Shown here: piece after piece, positions 1 through 9,105 of the stretch
Layout: every line of letters begins with the position of its first letter
How positions within the stretch are numbered: position 1 is the first letter of the stretch
Source: Chryseobacterium defluvii
GTDB lineage: Bacteria; Bacteroidota; Bacteroidia; Flavobacteriales; Weeksellaceae
Reading direction: 5' to 3'
DNA length: 64,000 nt
Assembly: GCF_003634775.1 (NCBI RefSeq)
Contig: NZ_RBXB01000003.1
Span: 682,001-746,000, forward strand
Program-made: the position numbers and the translations under genes
The notes under the pieces: model-generated
Told to the model about the DNA's origin: nothing
What the model saw: the letters and a program-made list of their open reading frames with translations, nothing else
The model's database searches: none

Positions 1-48
1 CTCTCTTTTTTCAGACATAATTGTTATACTTTCTAATAGAAAAAATAT

Positions 49-84
49 AAACATTAGGATTAACATTAATCCTAATGTTTTTTT
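49..84 (+). terminator. Rho-independent terminator of a gene left of the window
   Basis: A perfect 15-bp stem (positions 49-63 with 66-80) is followed by a run of seven T at 78-84. An A-rich stretch precedes the left arm, so it may also work on the minus strand. It marks the end of a transcript that starts outside the window. Confidence 0.75.
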
Positions 85-156
85 AAGTTTACGGATCCTT
101 ATCTTGTGGTGACTTCCATCATTTGAGATCCCGCTTTCCAACCCAAATAAAATTTC

Positions 157-164
157 TATTTTTG
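157..164 (+). promoter_or_regulatory. minus-7 promoter box of the two-component operon
   Basis: TATTTTTG matches the Bacteroidota minus-7 consensus TAnnTTTG and lies 16 nt before the start codon of the response regulator gene. No clear TTG minus-33 element is seen at the usual distance. Confidence 0.5.
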
Positions 165-180
165 TGAAAGTCCTTATTTC

Positions 181-891
181 ATGAAAAAAATTATTCTGAT
201 CGAAGATGAAACCAGTGTAGTGTCCTTTATCAAAAAAGGATTGCAGGAAAACGGATATGAAGTTTCAGTGGCTTTTGACGGGCGTACAGGCGTACAGCTC
301 GTACAGGCCAATGATTTTGATCTAGTGGTTTTGGATATCATGCTTCCGGAAATGAACGGTTTGGATGTCTGCAAAGAAATCAGGAAAACCAACAAGCATG
401 TCCCGATTCTTTTTTTAACCGCACTAGGGACCTCTGAAAATATTGTTCTGGGACTGGAAAGCGGGGGAGATGATTATCTGGTAAAGCCTTTCAAGTTTAT
501 TGAATTGGTTGCCCGAGTAAAATCTTTATTGAGAAGAAGCCATACCAATGGAAATGTTCCCGAGATGGCAGAGCCGGAAACCGATCATGAGCATGTCTTT
601 CAGTTTTCAGACTTAATGGTGAATGATTATACTAAAAAAGTGACCCGCGGAGGGGAAGAAATTACTCTGACTTCCACAGAATATAAATTACTCTTATACT
701 TCCTGAATAATCCTGAAAAGGTGATCTCAAGAGCCGAAATCCTGGATGCGGTTTGGGGAGTTAATTATGAATTGGGGACCAATGTGGTGGATGTTTACGT
801 GAATTATTTAAGAAAAAAACTAGACAATCAGGAAGATAATAAACTAATCCATACCGTTATAGGAATGGGATATGTTTTGAAAAAACCATAA
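181..891 (+). CDS. OmpR-family two-component response regulator
   Basis: DNA-binding response regulator of 236 residues. The receiver domain covers about residues 1-120, with acidic residues E8, D9 and E10, phospho-acceptor D52 (in VVLDIMLPEMNG), T80 and K102. A winged-helix OmpR/PhoB effector domain covers about 140-235 and ends in the typical GMGYVLKKP wing. The stop is followed after 3 nt by the sensor kinase gene, so the two form one operon and presumably a cognate pair. The target genes are not known; TTTAAT repeats in front of the gene at 2573 are a possible binding site. Confidence 0.95.
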   Translation: MKKIILIEDETSVVSFIKKGLQENGYEVSVAFDGRTGVQLVQANDFDLVVLDIMLPEMNGLDVCKEIRKTNKHVPILFLTALGTSENIVLGLESGGDDYLVKPFKFIELVARVKSLLRRSHTNGNVPEMAEPETDHEHVFQFSDLMVNDYTKKVTRGGEEITLTSTEYKLLLYFLNNPEKVISRAEILDAVWGVNYELGTNVVDVYVNYLRKKLDNQEDNKLIHTVIGMGYVLKKP

Positions 892-894
892 AGA

Positions 895-2307
895 ATGTTG
901 AACAAGATTGTTGTTACGAATCAAACCAAAACAATGGTGCTTTTAATGCTGGTTTTTACCGTCATTATATTGCTGTTCAGCGGATTGGTGTATTTTTCGA
1001 TCGTCAACTTTTCCCACCAGAGATTTTATGAACTGCTCAAAATCCGTACGACCACTATTGTACAGATCGAGAAAAGCAAAGAGCATCTTGATCTTCCGGA
1101 GAACTATGTTTTAAATAATCTGAACGATGAGGAGCTCCCGATGGAAAAAGATTATGTTTTTGCCGTTCCTATGGACTCCAATTTTAAAAAAATATCAAAA
1201 GAAGTCCATATTCCGGATGCTTTTTTTAAGAATATCCTGAGAAAAGGAGAAGCCAACTATAATGACAAAGAATTTTATTATATAGGTCAGTCATTTAAAT
1301 TTCATAATAAAGAATATATTGCGATCGCTTCGGCAAAAAACCATTATGTGGTGTACTATCTGGGATTTTTAAAAAGAACGCTGATTACGTGTATTGTACT
1401 TTCACTGTTCTTCAGTATGATTTTTTCTTTTTATCTGTCTAAAACATTATTTAAACCAATTCTCAAAATTACAGGTAAAGTAAAGCAGATCAGCTCTGAA
1501 AACCTTCATTTAAGACTGGAATCCCAACCGGATAATAAAGAACTGAACGAGTTGGTGGATACCTTCAATGATATGCTCAACCGTATTGAAACCTCTTTTG
1601 AAACTCAAAACCATCTGATTGGCAATGTATCTCACGAATTGCGGACTCCTCTTACATCTATCATGGGTGAAGCCGATGTGGCTCTTTCCATCAACAGAAC
1701 TGCGGAAGAATACAAAGAAACGTTGGAAATTATTCTGGATGAAGCTGAAAAATTAGACAGAAAAATCAAGGCTTTGCTGATGATCGCGCAAACGGGATTT
1801 GACGGAAAGATCCAGAAAATGGATAAGGTAAGAATGGACCAGTTGCTTTGGGATGTGATTGAAACCTTACGAAGAATAGATCCTAGAAATAATATCTACC
1901 TGGATATAAGCATGTTACCGGATAACCCGAAAAAGCTGAAGGTTCAGGGTAACGAACAATTACTACACCTTGCCGTAGCCAATATTATCAATAACGGATG
2001 CAAATATTCTAATTTCCAACAGGTAAAAGTTTCATTGGGCGCAACGGATACGGATGTGTACATTATTGTAAAAGATAACGGAATCGGAATCCCGCAACAG
2101 GAAATGAATAAAATCTATGATCCCTTCTTCAGGGCTTCCAATACCAAAAACTACGAAGGCTATGGAATCGGGCTTCCTCTGGCAAGAAATATTGTGAGAA
2201 TGCATCACGGCGAATTAATCGTAAGTTCCAATGAAAATCAGGGAACAACCGTACAGCTCCGTTTCCCTAATTTCTATAGTACACAATCCGAGGAAAAAGG
2301 AATTTAA
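895..2307 (+). CDS. membrane sensor histidine kinase
   Basis: Sensor kinase of 470 residues that should phosphorylate the regulator encoded just upstream. TM1 is at about residues 13-36, a periplasmic sensor region follows, and TM2 is at about 158-180. Then come a HAMP linker, a HisKA domain with H247 in GNVSHELRTPLTS, and a HATPase_c domain with the N box (NIINNGCKY), G1 box (DNGIGI) and G2 box (GYGIGLPLA). The layout is that of EnvZ/BaeS-like kinases. The periplasmic domain of about 120 residues shows no motif that reveals its signal. Confidence 0.93.
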   Translation: MLNKIVVTNQTKTMVLLMLVFTVIILLFSGLVYFSIVNFSHQRFYELLKIRTTTIVQIEKSKEHLDLPENYVLNNLNDEELPMEKDYVFAVPMDSNFKKISKEVHIPDAFFKNILRKGEANYNDKEFYYIGQSFKFHNKEYIAIASAKNHYVVYYLGFLKRTLITCIVLSLFFSMIFSFYLSKTLFKPILKITGKVKQISSENLHLRLESQPDNKELNELVDTFNDMLNRIETSFETQNHLIGNVSHELRTPLTSIMGEADVALSINRTAEEYKETLEIILDEAEKLDRKIKALLMIAQTGFDGKIQKMDKVRMDQLLWDVIETLRRIDPRNNIYLDISMLPDNPKKLKVQGNEQLLHLAVANIINNGCKYSNFQQVKVSLGATDTDVYIIVKDNGIGIPQQEMNKIYDPFFRASNTKNYEGYGIGLPLARNIVRMHHGELIVSSNENQGTTVQLRFPNFYSTQSEEKGI

Positions 2308-2370
2308 TTCGATTTCACTCAACATTATTATCATATTAACAATAACAAAGAGATAGGTTTTATATTATAA

Positions 2371-2398
2371 AATCTGCATAATCTGCTCAATCCGCGAG
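2371..2398. repeat. degenerate 9-nt tandem repeat (AATCTGC type)
   Basis: Three degenerate units of 9-10 nt: AATCTGCAT, AATCTGCTC and AATCCGCGAG. Read on the minus strand they give CAGATT spaced by 9 nt. A related two-unit copy (CACAGATCT, CACAGATAT) lies at 49018-49035. Such intergenic repeats are, from memory, common in flavobacterial genomes. Confidence 0.5.
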
Positions 2399-2464
2399 AT
2401 AAAAAAAACAACTCTTCAGGCTTCATAATTCCGATATTAATAGGACTTAACAATTTTCTAATCT

Positions 2465-2493
2465 CATTTTAATCTCTTTAATGACATTTTAAT
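2465..2493 (+). promoter_or_regulatory. TTTAAT direct repeats, candidate response-regulator site
   Basis: TTTAAT occurs at 2468-2473, 2477-2482 and 2488-2493, that is with start-to-start spacing of 9 and 11 nt. The outer two are part of identical 9-mers CATTTTAAT spaced 20 nt. Direct repeats on the helical period just upstream of a promoter are typical of OmpR-family regulators (PhoB box logic). Binding by the adjacent regulator is inference. Confidence 0.4.
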
Positions 2494-2525
2494 TCCATTC
2501 CAAAAAGCTTCTAATCTGGTCACTC

Positions 2526-2533
2526 TAGTTTTG
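2526..2533 (+). promoter_or_regulatory. minus-7 promoter box upstream of the Usp-like gene
   Basis: TAGTTTTG matches TAnnTTTG, 39 nt before the start codon at 2573 and about 30 nt after the TTTAAT repeats. No good TTG minus-33 box is present, which would fit an activator-dependent promoter. Confidence 0.45.
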
Positions 2534-2572
2534 TATTATCAAAAAATAAGATAACAACAAAACCTTACTCAT

Positions 2573-3067
2573 ATGACCAAAACCATTTTAATAGCCACAG
2601 ATTATTCTCTTGAATCTTTAAAAGTATTAAAGAAAGTATTACAGGAAAAAGAAGCTTCGGAAGATCAGAACCGATACAATATTCTTTTGGTTTCCGGGTA
2701 CGATATGGGAGACTCCATCAGAGATCTTTTGTTCACCACCAAAAATTCAATCTTCAATAAAATAAGGTCCCAGGAGTTTTGTGATGCCTATGGAATCATT
2801 AAAAACAAATATCCGCACCTCATTAACAGAATTGTCTGTGATATTTTCACCGGCAGTTTTCAGAGAACATTCAATAATTATGTAAAAGCAGAACAGATAG
2901 AAGAAGCTTATTATTCCTCCTCCATCAGGAGCAAAGGAAAAGGAAAGTTTGACATCATTCCTTACATCAGAAAATGTAATGCCTTCGAGGCTCATGAAAT
3001 TATAATTGACATCCCGGAAAGGCTTCCGGAAAGAGGAAGACTGGCCGAAATCTTTGTTGAGGTCTAA
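2573..3067 (+). CDS. universal-stress-protein-like protein
   Basis: Protein of 164 residues without signal peptide or membrane segment. The first strand and loop (KTILIATDYSLESLKVLKKVL) look like the start of a UspA fold, but the ATP-binding GxxGxxGS motif of true Usp proteins is absent, so nucleotide binding is doubtful. It lies between a two-component system and a YoaK-like membrane protein and seems to be the first gene of a two-gene unit with the latter. Function is unknown; the Usp assignment rests on the N-terminus only. Confidence 0.6.
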   Translation: MTKTILIATDYSLESLKVLKKVLQEKEASEDQNRYNILLVSGYDMGDSIRDLLFTTKNSIFNKIRSQEFCDAYGIIKNKYPHLINRIVCDIFTGSFQRTFNNYVKAEQIEEAYYSSSIRSKGKGKFDIIPYIRKCNAFEAHEIIIDIPERLPERGRLAEIFVEV

Positions 3068-3106
3068 AAAATAAGTAAAAACACAATCATATAAAATATT
3101 TGAAAA

Positions 3107-3934
3107 ATGTTAAGAAATTATAGTAACAGCAGGACATTGGGAGACAATATAAGACTGGGGACGCTGACTGCCTTTACGGCGGGGACTATAAATATAGCAT
3201 CTCTATTGATATTTCTTTCTTTCACCTCCAACGTAACAGGACACTATGCTATTTTAGCGGCGGAAATAAGTAAAGGAAACTGGACACAGGTGGCTGTTGT
3301 CGGAGGATGGATCTTTTTATTCTTCTTCGGTAGCTTTTTATCCAACCTTATTGTCATCAGCTTTAATAAAAAAAGTAAATATTTTGCTCACGCTATGCCA
3401 ATCGTGCTGGAAATTCTGTGTTTGCTGTTTGTAGGAATTTACGGACAGTTTTATTATCAGAAAACCCTGGAAGAAACAGAATCTTTGGTTGCATTGATGC
3501 TATTTGCTACCGGTCTTCAGAATGGCTTAACGGCAAGTATCTCTAATTTTTCAGTAAAAACCACACACCTTACGGGAACAACTACCGATTTGGGAATATT
3601 GTTTTCCATGTTCACACATAAAAAATACAGAAGAAACGGAGAGCTTATTGGCAGGGCTAAGTTATTGATGAGTATTATGTTGGCTTACATTTTGGGAGCG
3701 GTATTTTCAGGATTAACGTACTATTATCTGGAATTTAGAGTTTTCTATGTCATCTGTTTATGCCTTTTGGTTGTTATCGGATATGATGCCTATAAAATTC
3801 ACTTGAGACACTTTAACACCAGATACAGATACAGCAGGATTTACAAAAAACCTACTCTCGTTGCTTATCTGTATGATAAGATTCACGGGATCCCACAAAG
3901 AAAAACAAAAAGGAAACTTGCTTTTGATGATTAA
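3107..3934 (+). CDS. YoaK family membrane protein (DUF1275)
   Basis: Integral membrane protein of 275 residues with about six hydrophobic segments. The motif TAGTINIASLLIFLSFTSNV-TGH near residues 24-46 and the second-half motif ATGLQNGLTASISNF-VKTTHLTGT are hallmarks of the YoaK/DUF1275 family, whose function is unknown. It starts 39 nt after the Usp-like gene and is followed by a clear terminator, so it ends that transcript. The basic C-terminal tail (about 235-275) should be cytoplasmic. Confidence 0.85.
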   Translation: MLRNYSNSRTLGDNIRLGTLTAFTAGTINIASLLIFLSFTSNVTGHYAILAAEISKGNWTQVAVVGGWIFLFFFGSFLSNLIVISFNKKSKYFAHAMPIVLEILCLLFVGIYGQFYYQKTLEETESLVALMLFATGLQNGLTASISNFSVKTTHLTGTTTDLGILFSMFTHKKYRRNGELIGRAKLLMSIMLAYILGAVFSGLTYYYLEFRVFYVICLCLLVVIGYDAYKIHLRHFNTRYRYSRIYKKPTLVAYLYDKIHGIPQRKTKRKLAFDD

Positions 3935-3978
3935 TTGAGCATATATCAGTATTAATTTTGTGTAAACCAGCTGTGAAC

Positions 3979-4019
3979 CAACCCTCTGTCGCATCATGCA
4001 ATCAGAGGGTTGTGTTTTT
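3979..4019 (+). terminator. Rho-independent terminator after the YoaK-like gene
   Basis: CAACCCTCTG (3979-3988) pairs perfectly with CAGAGGGTTG (4003-4012), followed by TGTTTTT. Confidence 0.85.
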
Positions 4020-4101
4020 GTAAAAGAAAAATTTATATTTTTGTATGTTGAGGATAAATTGAATTCGCTTTTTTATTGTTTTTATTCCCGTTTCCTTTGA
4101 T

Positions 4102-4109
4102 TATTTTTG
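4102..4109 (+). promoter_or_regulatory. minus-7 promoter box of mutL
   Basis: TATTTTTG, 19 nt before the mutL start, matches TAnnTTTG. A TTG lies at 4076-4078, slightly further upstream than ideal. A second TATTTTTG lies at 4036-4043. Confidence 0.5.
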
Positions 4110-4128
4110 TAAGTTCATTTTACATTGT

Positions 4129-5907
4129 ATGCCAGATATTATTCAGCTTTTACCGGATCACGTAGCCAATCAGATTGCAGCAGGAGAAGTGGTGCAGAGA
4201 CCTGCGTCCATAGTGAAGGAGCTCTTGGAAAACGCCATAGATGCTGATGCCTCCAAAATCGAACTGATCGTACGAGACGCAGGAAAAAACCTGATTCAGG
4301 TAGTAGATGATGGAAAAGGAATGTCTGAAACCGATGCAAGAATGGCATTCGAAAGACACGCAACCTCTAAAATCAAAGGAACGGATGATATCTTCAGGAT
4401 TTCAACAAAGGGATTCAGAGGGGAAGCTTTAGCATCTATTGCAGCCGTTTCCCAGGTTGAATTGAAAACCAAACAGAAAGATACGGCCGTTGGAACCAAT
4501 ATTTATATTGAAGGAGGGGTTTTTCAGTTTCAGGATCCCGTGCAAACGGCAGATGGATCTAACTTTCTGGTGAAAAACCTGTTTTATAATGTTCCGGCGA
4601 GAAGAAAATTCCTCAAGAATAATAATGTTGAATTCAGACATGTTATTGATGAATTCCAAAGAGTTGCATTAGCCCATGAGAATATAGAGTTTTCCTTATT
4701 CCATGATGACGAACCCGTTTTCCGTTTGAGAAAAGGAAGCCAGATGCAGCGTATTGTGGATATTTTCGGAAGAAAGCTACAACCGCAACTGATCCCGATT
4801 AAAGAAGATATCATGTGGTGTAAGCTTCATGGTTTTGTTGCCAAGCCTGAAGGAGCCAAGAAAACAAGAGGCGAGCAGTTTCTTTTTGTCAACGGAAGAT
4901 TTTTCAAAAGCCCTTATTTCAACAAAGCGGTCCAGGAAGCATTTGAAGGATTACTCTTACCGGGTTATTTACCAACATTTTTCCTCTTCTTAGAGCTTGA
5001 TCCTGAGAAGATAGACGTTAATATCCATCCGCAGAAGACGGAAGTGAAATTTGAAGATGAGCATCTTATTTTTGCTTTGATCCGGTCAACAATAAAGAGA
5101 TCATTGGGAATCTACAACGTAGCACCAAGCCTGGATTTTGAAAAAGACCCGCAATTGGACGAAATCATGCATACCCCGTTTCCAAGCAAAGGAAACAGTG
5201 TAAATATCAAAATGCCTGAAATTGTTGTTGATAAAGATTATAATCCCTTTTTGGAAGAAAAGGAAGTTAAGCAGGTAGAAATTCAGAACCTTACAGAAAT
5301 GTATCATCAGAATATTACTGCTGAACCATCAAAAATTAATCTTTTTGAAGATGAAGATTTTGACGAAGATCTGATGAGGCTTCCCAATGGGTACTGGCTT
5401 TTCAATAAAGGAGACAGGACATTAATGCTGGATTTGGGAAGAATGCATCGGCTTGTTGTTTCTGAGAATATGACAGGGGTGAAGAAAGGACCGGTAAACA
5501 GCCACTCCCTTCTCTTTTCTTTGGAGTACCACATGAATGAAATTGAGAAGAACAAGTATAAATCGATCAAAAAATATTTACCGGAATTGGGGTTTGACAT
5601 GAAAATTGCTCATGAAAATGTACTGAGGATTGATACGGTTCCGGAAGGCCTGAAAGAAACCCAGGTGATGAAGTTCCTGGAAGACCTGTTTGAGATCCTG
5701 GAATATAAAACGGAAGAAGAATTTATGCAATATTATCAAAACCAATGGAACAAGATGCAGTCGAAATCCAGATTTGATTTTATTTACAAAAAAGATGCAG
5801 AGCAGTTGATTAAGGATTTCACGGCATTAGGTTTCCCTGAGTTTTTACCTAACGGAAAAAGATGCTTTTATGAAGTTCCGTTTAATGATTTTAAAAACAA
5901 ATTTTAG
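4129..5907 (+). CDS. mutL: DNA mismatch repair protein MutL
   Basis: MutL, 592 residues, the ATPase that links MutS mismatch recognition to strand incision. The GHKL ATPase motifs are clear: ELLENAIDAD (31-40), DDGKGM (60-65) and GFRGEALASI (95-104). The transducer domain follows to about residue 330, then an acidic linker and a C-terminal dimerisation domain. The endonuclease signature DQHAAxE of nicking MutLs is not visible: the equivalent stretch reads MLDLGRMHRLVV, and the usual CPHGRP is replaced by LPNGKR. The nicking activity may therefore be lost. First gene of a plus-strand series to 9477. Confidence 0.95.
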   Translation: MPDIIQLLPDHVANQIAAGEVVQRPASIVKELLENAIDADASKIELIVRDAGKNLIQVVDDGKGMSETDARMAFERHATSKIKGTDDIFRISTKGFRGEALASIAAVSQVELKTKQKDTAVGTNIYIEGGVFQFQDPVQTADGSNFLVKNLFYNVPARRKFLKNNNVEFRHVIDEFQRVALAHENIEFSLFHDDEPVFRLRKGSQMQRIVDIFGRKLQPQLIPIKEDIMWCKLHGFVAKPEGAKKTRGEQFLFVNGRFFKSPYFNKAVQEAFEGLLLPGYLPTFFLFLELDPEKIDVNIHPQKTEVKFEDEHLIFALIRSTIKRSLGIYNVAPSLDFEKDPQLDEIMHTPFPSKGNSVNIKMPEIVVDKDYNPFLEEKEVKQVEIQNLTEMYHQNITAEPSKINLFEDEDFDEDLMRLPNGYWLFNKGDRTLMLDLGRMHRLVVSENMTGVKKGPVNSHSLLFSLEYHMNEIEKNKYKSIKKYLPELGFDMKIAHENVLRIDTVPEGLKETQVMKFLEDLFEILEYKTEEEFMQYYQNQWNKMQSKSRFDFIYKKDAEQLIKDFTALGFPEFLPNGKRCFYEVPFNDFKNKF

Positions 5908-5912
5908 AAAAA

Positions 5913-6650
5913 ATGTTCAACAATATACCACCGATTACAAGAAATATTATCATTATCAATGTGATTATATTTATTGTTTCCTTTTTCATACTCCCTCAGT
6001 TGTATAATACATTGTCGGGATACTATCCATTTTCTCCAAACTTCAGATCGTGGCAGATAATTACCCATATGTTTATGCATGGCGGATATATGCATATTAT
6101 ATTTAATATGTTGACATTATGGAGTTTTGGGCCGGTTTTAGAGCAGTCTTTAGGAGAAAAAAGATACCTGATATTGTATTTTGTAAGTGGTTTGGGTGCG
6201 TTTTTTCTTTTTAACCTCTGGAACTTTATTGAAGTTCAACAAATTATTTCAGGATTAGAAAGTTTGGGATTAAACGCTTCTGAAATATATCCTAAAGCAG
6301 AAATTGGCTACTCAGGAAATATGAGCACAAGTGCCACTACAACAGAAGGACAGGTGTTGTTTCAAAGATATTATGAGGCTCTTAGAACACCAATGGTTGG
6401 GGCTTCCGGGGCTATTTTTGGTGTTGTTACTGCTTTTGCGACCATGTATCCGGATGCCAGAATCGGAATTATGTTTATTCCGGTGCCTATGAAAGTAAAA
6501 TATGTGATGCCTATTGTCATCGTGGTTTCCATATTTTTAGGAATTTCTGGTAGCGGGGGAGGAATTGCTCATTTGGCCCACGTAGGTGGGGCATTGGTAG
6601 GCTGGCTGTTGGCCAGAAACTGGAAAAAACATCTATACAGATTCCGTTAA
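5913..6650 (+). CDS. rhomboid family intramembrane serine protease
   Basis: Rhomboid protease of 245 residues with about six membrane segments. The catalytic dyad is visible: S165 in VGASGAIFG and H223 in HLAHVGGALVGWLL. The loop motif HMFMHGGYMHIIFNML is also typical. A stretch of about 55 residues between two membrane segments (about 108-162) is longer than in minimal rhomboids and probably faces the periplasm. The gene starts 5 nt after mutL, so it is in the same operon. Substrates are unknown. Confidence 0.92.
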   Translation: MFNNIPPITRNIIIINVIIFIVSFFILPQLYNTLSGYYPFSPNFRSWQIITHMFMHGGYMHIIFNMLTLWSFGPVLEQSLGEKRYLILYFVSGLGAFFLFNLWNFIEVQQIISGLESLGLNASEIYPKAEIGYSGNMSTSATTTEGQVLFQRYYEALRTPMVGASGAIFGVVTAFATMYPDARIGIMFIPVPMKVKYVMPIVIVVSIFLGISGSGGGIAHLAHVGGALVGWLLARNWKKHLYRFR

Positions 6651-6659
6651 AACCATCCT

Positions 6660-7652
6660 GTGAAGATCTTCCGTCTCATACTTTTTATATTGCATACCGG
6701 AGTTGCATTTCTGTTATTGGGAATGTTATTAAACGCATATGTGCCTCCTAAACTATTTCCATGGTTCAATTTACTTTCCTTAGGATTTCCGGTTTTAATA
6801 ACGATGTACATTATTTTAACCCTGTTCTGGATCTTTTGCTGGAAGAAAAGAGCCATTGTATTTGCTGTACTGGGATTGGCTTTTATCAATCCGGTCACAA
6901 GATGGATCAATTATAATGCAGATCCGGAGAAGGATTTTGATCTTAAGATTGTTACTTTTAATGCGAAAAACGGAGCATTAGGAGTTAAAGATATTGAAAA
7001 CCATATTAATAAATTAGATGCAGATATTGTTCTACTGCAGGAACATGGAGGAAAAGAATATAATTTCAACGGAGCTAAAGAAGTAAGTGTGGATGCGATA
7101 ACCGCAACTTTTTCAAAATATAAAATCATTGATCACAAGGAGCTGATTAAAAGTGACTTTGAAACCAATAATGCTTACGCGAATCAGACAGATGTGGAGA
7201 TCAATGGTAAAACCTATCGCATTATTAACGTTTATCTTCAACCTTTCAAGTTTGAAAAAAAAATGATAAAGCTTAATGGGAATAGTGAAGAAAATGAAAG
7301 GAAGCTAAAAAATGTAGTCAGAAGACTTATTCCAACCTTTAAAAAACACCAGGAACAGGTAGAAATAATCCGTGAATCAATGGATAATTCTCCTTATCCT
7401 GTCATACTCGCAGGAGATTTGAATTCGGTTCCCAATTCCTATGAATACTACCATTTATCAAAAGGATTGAAAGATGCCTTTGTAACTGCGGGAAAAGGCA
7501 GTGCAACCAGCTTCCATGACTATAAATTTCCTTTAAGGATCGATTACGTTTTTTCATCGGCCTCTCTAAAAGCAACGAGTTATAGCGTTGATCGATCTGT
7601 CAGGTTATCAGACCATTATCCTGTGATTGCGACATTTACAATAGAAAAATAA
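6660..7652 (+). CDS. membrane-anchored endonuclease/exonuclease/phosphatase (EEP) family protein
   Basis: 330 residues. Three hydrophobic segments in the first 80 residues are followed by an EEP-fold domain (about 95-330) of the DNase I/AP endonuclease/phosphatase superfamily. Visible motifs are TFNAKNG, ILLQEH-like DIVLLQEHG, LAGDLNSVPNS and the C-terminal LSDHYPVIATF with the catalytic His. The start codon is GTG, 9 nt after the rhomboid stop. It could act on phospholipids, nucleic acids or inositol phosphates; the sequence does not decide. It is a tandem paralogue of the next gene. Confidence 0.88.
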   Translation: MKIFRLILFILHTGVAFLLLGMLLNAYVPPKLFPWFNLLSLGFPVLITMYIILTLFWIFCWKKRAIVFAVLGLAFINPVTRWINYNADPEKDFDLKIVTFNAKNGALGVKDIENHINKLDADIVLLQEHGGKEYNFNGAKEVSVDAITATFSKYKIIDHKELIKSDFETNNAYANQTDVEINGKTYRIINVYLQPFKFEKKMIKLNGNSEENERKLKNVVRRLIPTFKKHQEQVEIIRESMDNSPYPVILAGDLNSVPNSYEYYHLSKGLKDAFVTAGKGSATSFHDYKFPLRIDYVFSSASLKATSYSVDRSVRLSDHYPVIATFTIEK

Positions 7653-7728
7653 TATTCATAAAATTCGTTAAAGCCCTTACCGTTGGTAGGATTTTTGATA
7701 AAGAACGGGCGTACCAAGATCTTGTTTT

Positions 7729-8703
7729 ATGAAGCCGAGCCAACTCTTATTGTTTTTTCACATACTCATTATTGTATTACTACTTTGTACACTGGGGAAT
7801 GCCTGGATTCCACCTAATATATTAGGGAACTTAAATCTTCTTTCTCTTGGTTTTCCCTATCTGATAGTCTTGCATATTATCTTTACCCTGATCTGGATCT
7901 TTAAAAAGAAAAAAATCGCCCTTCTTTTTGCCACAAGTACTTTACTCTTTTACAATCCTGTAAGAAGATGGGTTAATTTTTCCCCGAAGTCTGAAAATCT
8001 TAGATCAATAAGAGATATTAAAGTATTGACTTTCAATGTGAAATACGGAAGCTTTGGCTGGAATAAAGTGAAGAAATATATACAAGACCAGAATGCGGAT
8101 ATTATTCTGGTTCAGGAAAGAGATACCAATACGGCTTTGAGGCAGGATATGGTAAAATACCCGACTGTAATTCTGAAAACGAAACATCGTATTGTAAGAC
8201 AGGCAGAGCTGATAGAAGATAAATCCAGGGGAAACTCATTTTATGCAGATGTGGATATCCGCGGAAAGATTGTGAGAGTAGTCAATGTATATCTGGAACC
8301 ATTCAGATTGCATAAATCAATGTTTGAATTTAAAGGATTGGGAAAACAAGGAAACAAGATCAATACTCTTCTTTCCCATATGATCCCGACATTCAAAGCC
8401 CACGAAGAACAGATAAAAAAGATCAGAAAGGCCATTGATCTTTCTCCTTATCCTGTAATTTTAGCCGGTGATTTTAATTCCGTTCCCAATTCTTATGAAT
8501 ATTATAGTTTGGGAAAAGACCTTCAGGATGCATTTTTAACCGCAGGAAACGGAAGTTCAAGCAGCTTTTACGATTATAAGGTACCTTTAAGAATCGATTA
8601 TATTTTCACTTCAAAATCCATTATCCCTCTCAGCTATAAAGTAGACAATTCGGTAAAATTATCAGATCACTATCCGGTAATTGCAGAATTTCTGCTAAAT
8701 TAG
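7729..8703 (+). CDS. membrane-anchored EEP family protein, tandem paralogue
   Basis: 324 residues with the same plan as the preceding gene: three N-terminal membrane segments, then an EEP hydrolase domain with TFNVKYG, DIILVQERD, LAGDFNSVPNS, YYSLGKDLQDAFLTAG, LRIDYIF and LSDHYPVIAEF. The near-identical motif spacing shows a tandem duplication. The metal-binding and catalytic residues are kept in both copies, so both are probably active. It lies 76 nt downstream of its paralogue and 5 nt upstream of a lipoprotein gene. Confidence 0.88.
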   Translation: MKPSQLLLFFHILIIVLLLCTLGNAWIPPNILGNLNLLSLGFPYLIVLHIIFTLIWIFKKKKIALLFATSTLLFYNPVRRWVNFSPKSENLRSIRDIKVLTFNVKYGSFGWNKVKKYIQDQNADIILVQERDTNTALRQDMVKYPTVILKTKHRIVRQAELIEDKSRGNSFYADVDIRGKIVRVVNVYLEPFRLHKSMFEFKGLGKQGNKINTLLSHMIPTFKAHEEQIKKIRKAIDLSPYPVILAGDFNSVPNSYEYYSLGKDLQDAFLTAGNGSSSSFYDYKVPLRIDYIFTSKSIIPLSYKVDNSVKLSDHYPVIAEFLLN

Positions 8704-8708
8704 GACCC

Positions 8709-9074
8709 ATGAAAAATGTATTATTTGCAAGTCTTATGGGGACTGTTTTATTCACGGGATGTTCAAAAAAAGAGCTGGTAGACAGAGATATTGCTCAGGA
8801 ACTACACCCACATTATGATACAACGGCAATTGATTCTTTTTCTGCAGGAGCAACTTCCGTTGATATCGCGGAACAGATCAGGATGTCTTCTCAAAAATTT
8901 CAGGATTCTGTGAAGGAGGCGATACGTCTTCAGGAAGAGGAAAAGAAACTGAAAGAAGATCTGGAAAAAGAAAATAAAAAGAAAAAGGAAGAAGAAAAGA
9001 AGAAATCCGAAGAAGAGAAGGCGCAGCAAAAAGCAGCAGAAACTTCAGCTCCTGGTGATACCAAAACACAATAA
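8709..9074 (+). CDS. small lipoprotein with charged coiled-coil tail
   Basis: 121 residues. The signal peptide ends in a lipobox (LFTGC, lipidated C18). The C-terminal half (about 72-112) is almost entirely Glu and Lys and should form a long charged helix. No enzymatic motif is visible. It follows the second EEP gene by 5 nt and so probably belongs to that operon. Function is unknown; a structural envelope role is only a guess. Confidence 0.75.
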   Translation: MKNVLFASLMGTVLFTGCSKKELVDRDIAQELHPHYDTTAIDSFSAGATSVDIAEQIRMSSQKFQDSVKEAIRLQEEEKKLKEDLEKENKKKKEEEKKKSEEEKAQQKAAETSAPGDTKTQ

Positions 9075-9105
9075 AGATTTTTATTAAAACTTAAAAATAG
9101 AGAAT

